From an uncultured Anaerostipes sp. (GTDB lineage: Bacteria; Bacillota; Clostridia; Lachnospirales; Lachnospiraceae), in assembly GCA_900756035.1 (NCBI GenBank), contig CAAEIR010000029.1, forward strand, positions 1 to 7,542: a DNA stretch of 7,542 nt. Direction: 5' to 3'. The first letter of the stretch is position 1, and every line of letters starts with the position of its first letter. Below are positions 6,145-7,542 of this stretch, in pieces. The position numbers were made by a program, and so were the translations under genes. The notes beneath the pieces were generated by a model. It was not told where the DNA came from, searched no databases, and was given only the letters and a program-made list of their open reading frames with translations.

Positions 6145-7431
6145 ATGGGAGAATTGAAGAATGTCAAGGTGGCGCTCCTTGGTTCCGGAACGGTCGGAAC
6201 CGGGGTGTACAAGCTGGTGGAACGCCAGAAAGAAGAGATGCCGTATAAGATCGGTGCCAATCTTTCTGTTGACAAGGTGCTTGTAAGAGACAAGAGCAAA
6301 AAGAGAGAAGGAATTGACTCCAGTCTGCTTACAGATCAATGGGAAGAGATTATTACTGATGATGAAATTCAAATCGTGGTAGAAGTAATGGGTGGAATAG
6401 AGCCTGCCCGTACATATATTACAGAGGCTTTACAAGCCGGAAAGAATGTTGTCACAGCCAATAAGGATCTGATTGCCGCACACGGAGGAGAGCTTTTGGA
6501 TATTGCATCACAGAATGGCTGTGATCTGTTGTTTGAAGCATCTGTTGCAGGAGGAATTCCGATTCTGCGTCCGCTGAAACAGTGTCTGGCAGGCAATTAT
6601 CTGTCAGAGGTTATGGGAATTGTGAATGGAACAACCAACTTTATTTTGACAAAGATGACTCAGGATGGCATGGAGTTTGATGAAGCTCTGGCATTAGCAA
6701 CAGAACTTGGTTATGCAGAAGCAGATCCGACAGCGGATGTTGAAGGATATGATGCAGGACGTAAAGTTGCGATTATGGCATCCATTGCCTTTAATTCAAG
6801 AGTGACATTTGATGATGTTTATACAGAGGGAATCACCAATATTACTTCTAAAGATATTCAGTATGCAAAAGAGATGGGCTGTGATATTAAGCTGCTTGGT
6901 GTTGCAAAGAATACAAAAGAGGGAATTGAAGTCAGAGTTCATCCCATGCTGATTCCAAGTAATCATCCTCTGGCAAGTGTGAATGATGCTTTTAATGCAG
7001 TATTTGTTCATGGAGATGCCGTAGATGATGCGATGTTTTATGGAAGAGGTGCAGGAGAGCTGCCGACAGCCAGCGCAGTTATGGGTGATATTATAGATGT
7101 TGCACGTAATATTCAGTTCCATTGCAATGGAAGAATTCATTGCACTTGCTACAAGGATCTTCCGATTAAGAAGATTACTGAGATTGAGAGCAAGTATTTT
7201 ATGCGCCTTCTGGTGGAAGATAAACCGGGTGTGCTTGCAAGAATTGCAGATACACTTGGAAAGAATGATGTTAGTATTGCACAGGTTATTCAGAAGAATA
7301 AGATCCAGGAACTTGCAGAGTTGGTTGTTATTACAGATAAAGTGCGAGAGCAGAATTTTGCAGATGCTCTTGTTAACATTCGAGGCATGGAGACAACCAG
7401 AGAAATTTCCACAGTAATTCGCGTATATTAG
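6145..7431 (+). CDS. hom: Homoserine dehydrogenase with C-terminal ACT domain
   Basis: Cytosolic enzyme of 428 residues that reduces aspartate semialdehyde to homoserine with NAD(P)H, the branch step to threonine and methionine. The N-terminal Rossmann domain carries GSGTVG at 13-18 and the conserved ANKDLIA stretch with Lys107. The catalytic domain contains the full homoserine dehydrogenase signature between Ala185 and Lys207: GYAEADPTADVEGYDAGRK at 189-207, with the invariant Asp203 and Lys207. NGTTNFI at 161-167 is also typical. An ACT domain (about 351-428, starting YFMRLLVEDKPGVLARIAD) matches the regulatory domain that commonly mediates threonine inhibition in this family. Length and domain order are normal for Firmicutes. 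It has its own promoter and is followed by two hairpins, so it is probably transcribed alone; neither a threonine synthase nor a homoserine kinase gene follows within the window. Nothing links it functionally to the sugar genes upstream. Confidence 0.96.
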   Translation: MGELKNVKVALLGSGTVGTGVYKLVERQKEEMPYKIGANLSVDKVLVRDKSKKREGIDSSLLTDQWEEIITDDEIQIVVEVMGGIEPARTYITEALQAGKNVVTANKDLIAAHGGELLDIASQNGCDLLFEASVAGGIPILRPLKQCLAGNYLSEVMGIVNGTTNFILTKMTQDGMEFDEALALATELGYAEADPTADVEGYDAGRKVAIMASIAFNSRVTFDDVYTEGITNITSKDIQYAKEMGCDIKLLGVAKNTKEGIEVRVHPMLIPSNHPLASVNDAFNAVFVHGDAVDDAMFYGRGAGELPTASAVMGDIIDVARNIQFHCNGRIHCTCYKDLPIKKITEIESKYFMRLLVEDKPGVLARIADTLGKNDVSIAQVIQKNKIQELAELVVITDKVREQNFADALVNIRGMETTREISTVIRVY

Positions 7432-7441
7432 GATGTGTAAA

Positions 7442-7468
7442 AGAGGGGGCTGTGAAATAACAGCCTCT
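7442..7468 (+). other. Small hairpin after hom
   Basis: GGCTGT (7448-7453) pairs with ACAGCC (7460-7465) around a six-base loop, and the outer AGA/TCT can add three pairs across a GGG bulge. It starts about 10 bases after the stop codon and lacks a T-run of its own. It probably acts with the larger terminator just downstream. Confidence 0.55.
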
Positions 7469-7473
7469 ACGGA

Positions 7474-7520
7474 AAAAGAGGACTTTTTGTTCAAAATGAA
7501 CGAAAGGTCCTCTTTTATGT
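7474..7520. terminator. Strong intrinsic terminator after hom
   Basis: AAAAGAGGAC (7474-7483) and GTCCTCTTTT (7507-7516) pair perfectly. The inner TTTTT/GAAAG and GTTC/GAAC segments extend the stem to about 19 bp with two G-U wobbles, closing a five-base loop at 7493-7497. The stem has A-rich and T-rich ends on opposite sides, so it could stop transcription from either direction. Confidence 0.85.
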
Positions 7521-7542
7521 TAAAATTAACTTGTGATGAAAA

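Noticed and set aside
6051..6248. Plus-strand open frame of 65 codons overlapping the start of hom
   Set aside because: It has no ribosome binding site at a proper distance, covers the predicted promoter, and then runs out of frame through the start of hom. It looks like a chance frame.
6796..7494. Long open frame on the minus strand (232 codons) opposite hom
   Set aside because: It lies wholly antisense to the well-supported ACT-domain homoserine dehydrogenase. Its product is rich in Cys, Asn, Ile and His with no recognisable domain, and it looks like a by-product of the hom codon pattern.
1..7542. CRISPR array, tRNA, mobile element or phage genes
   Set aside because: No regularly spaced direct repeats, cloverleaf-like segments, transposase motifs or terminal inverted repeats were seen on reading both strands by eye. 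Nearly all the sequence is accounted for by the five genes and their control regions.

Overview
The window looks like the chromosome of a low-GC, Gram-positive anaerobe of the Clostridia, most likely a gut Lachnospiraceae relative. This is inferred from the base composition, the strong AAGGAGG-type ribosome binding sites, the Firmicutes-type PRD activator and the 428-residue ACT-domain homoserine dehydrogenase. No rRNA or other decisive marker is present, so the placement is tentative. All five genes lie on the + strand.

Layout. Positions 51-2090 hold a two-gene unit: a sorbose-1-phosphate-reductase-like (SorE-like) medium-chain dehydrogenase, then a DeoR-family regulator 15 bases later, closed by an intrinsic terminator at 2117-2160. 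The 307-base gap 2091-2397 carries that terminator, TTGTC/GACAA inverted repeats resembling an MtlR box, a good sigma-70-type promoter, and a perfect 14-bp palindrome GATAACCGGTTATC at the predicted start of transcription. Next come a mannitol-family PTS EIICB protein (2398-3807), an imperfect hairpin, and an MtlR-type PRD activator (3921-6005). Homoserine dehydrogenase (6145-7431) has its own promoter and two 3' hairpins and appears unrelated to the sugar locus.

How the genes fit together. The EIICB protein would import and phosphorylate a polyol or keto-sugar. The dehydrogenase would interconvert the phosphorylated product, and the DeoR and MtlR-type proteins would repress and activate the genes. 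It is not a textbook mannitol operon. There is no mannitol-1-phosphate dehydrogenase (mtlD) and no separate EIIA (mtlF) in the window. The EIIC domain departs from E. coli MtlA at several conserved motifs (NPGPG to NGGMW, GIHEIY to GIGEVS, VEPAK to VVPGQ, DMPMF to DVTMM). The activator has apparently lost several regulatory histidines while keeping one PRD2 histidine and the EIIB-like cysteine. The best candidate for something new here is therefore a mtlA/mtlR-derived PTS locus retargeted to a different, unidentified substrate and rewired in its regulation. Comparisons with E. coli MtlA and B. subtilis MtlR were made from memory, not by running an alignment.
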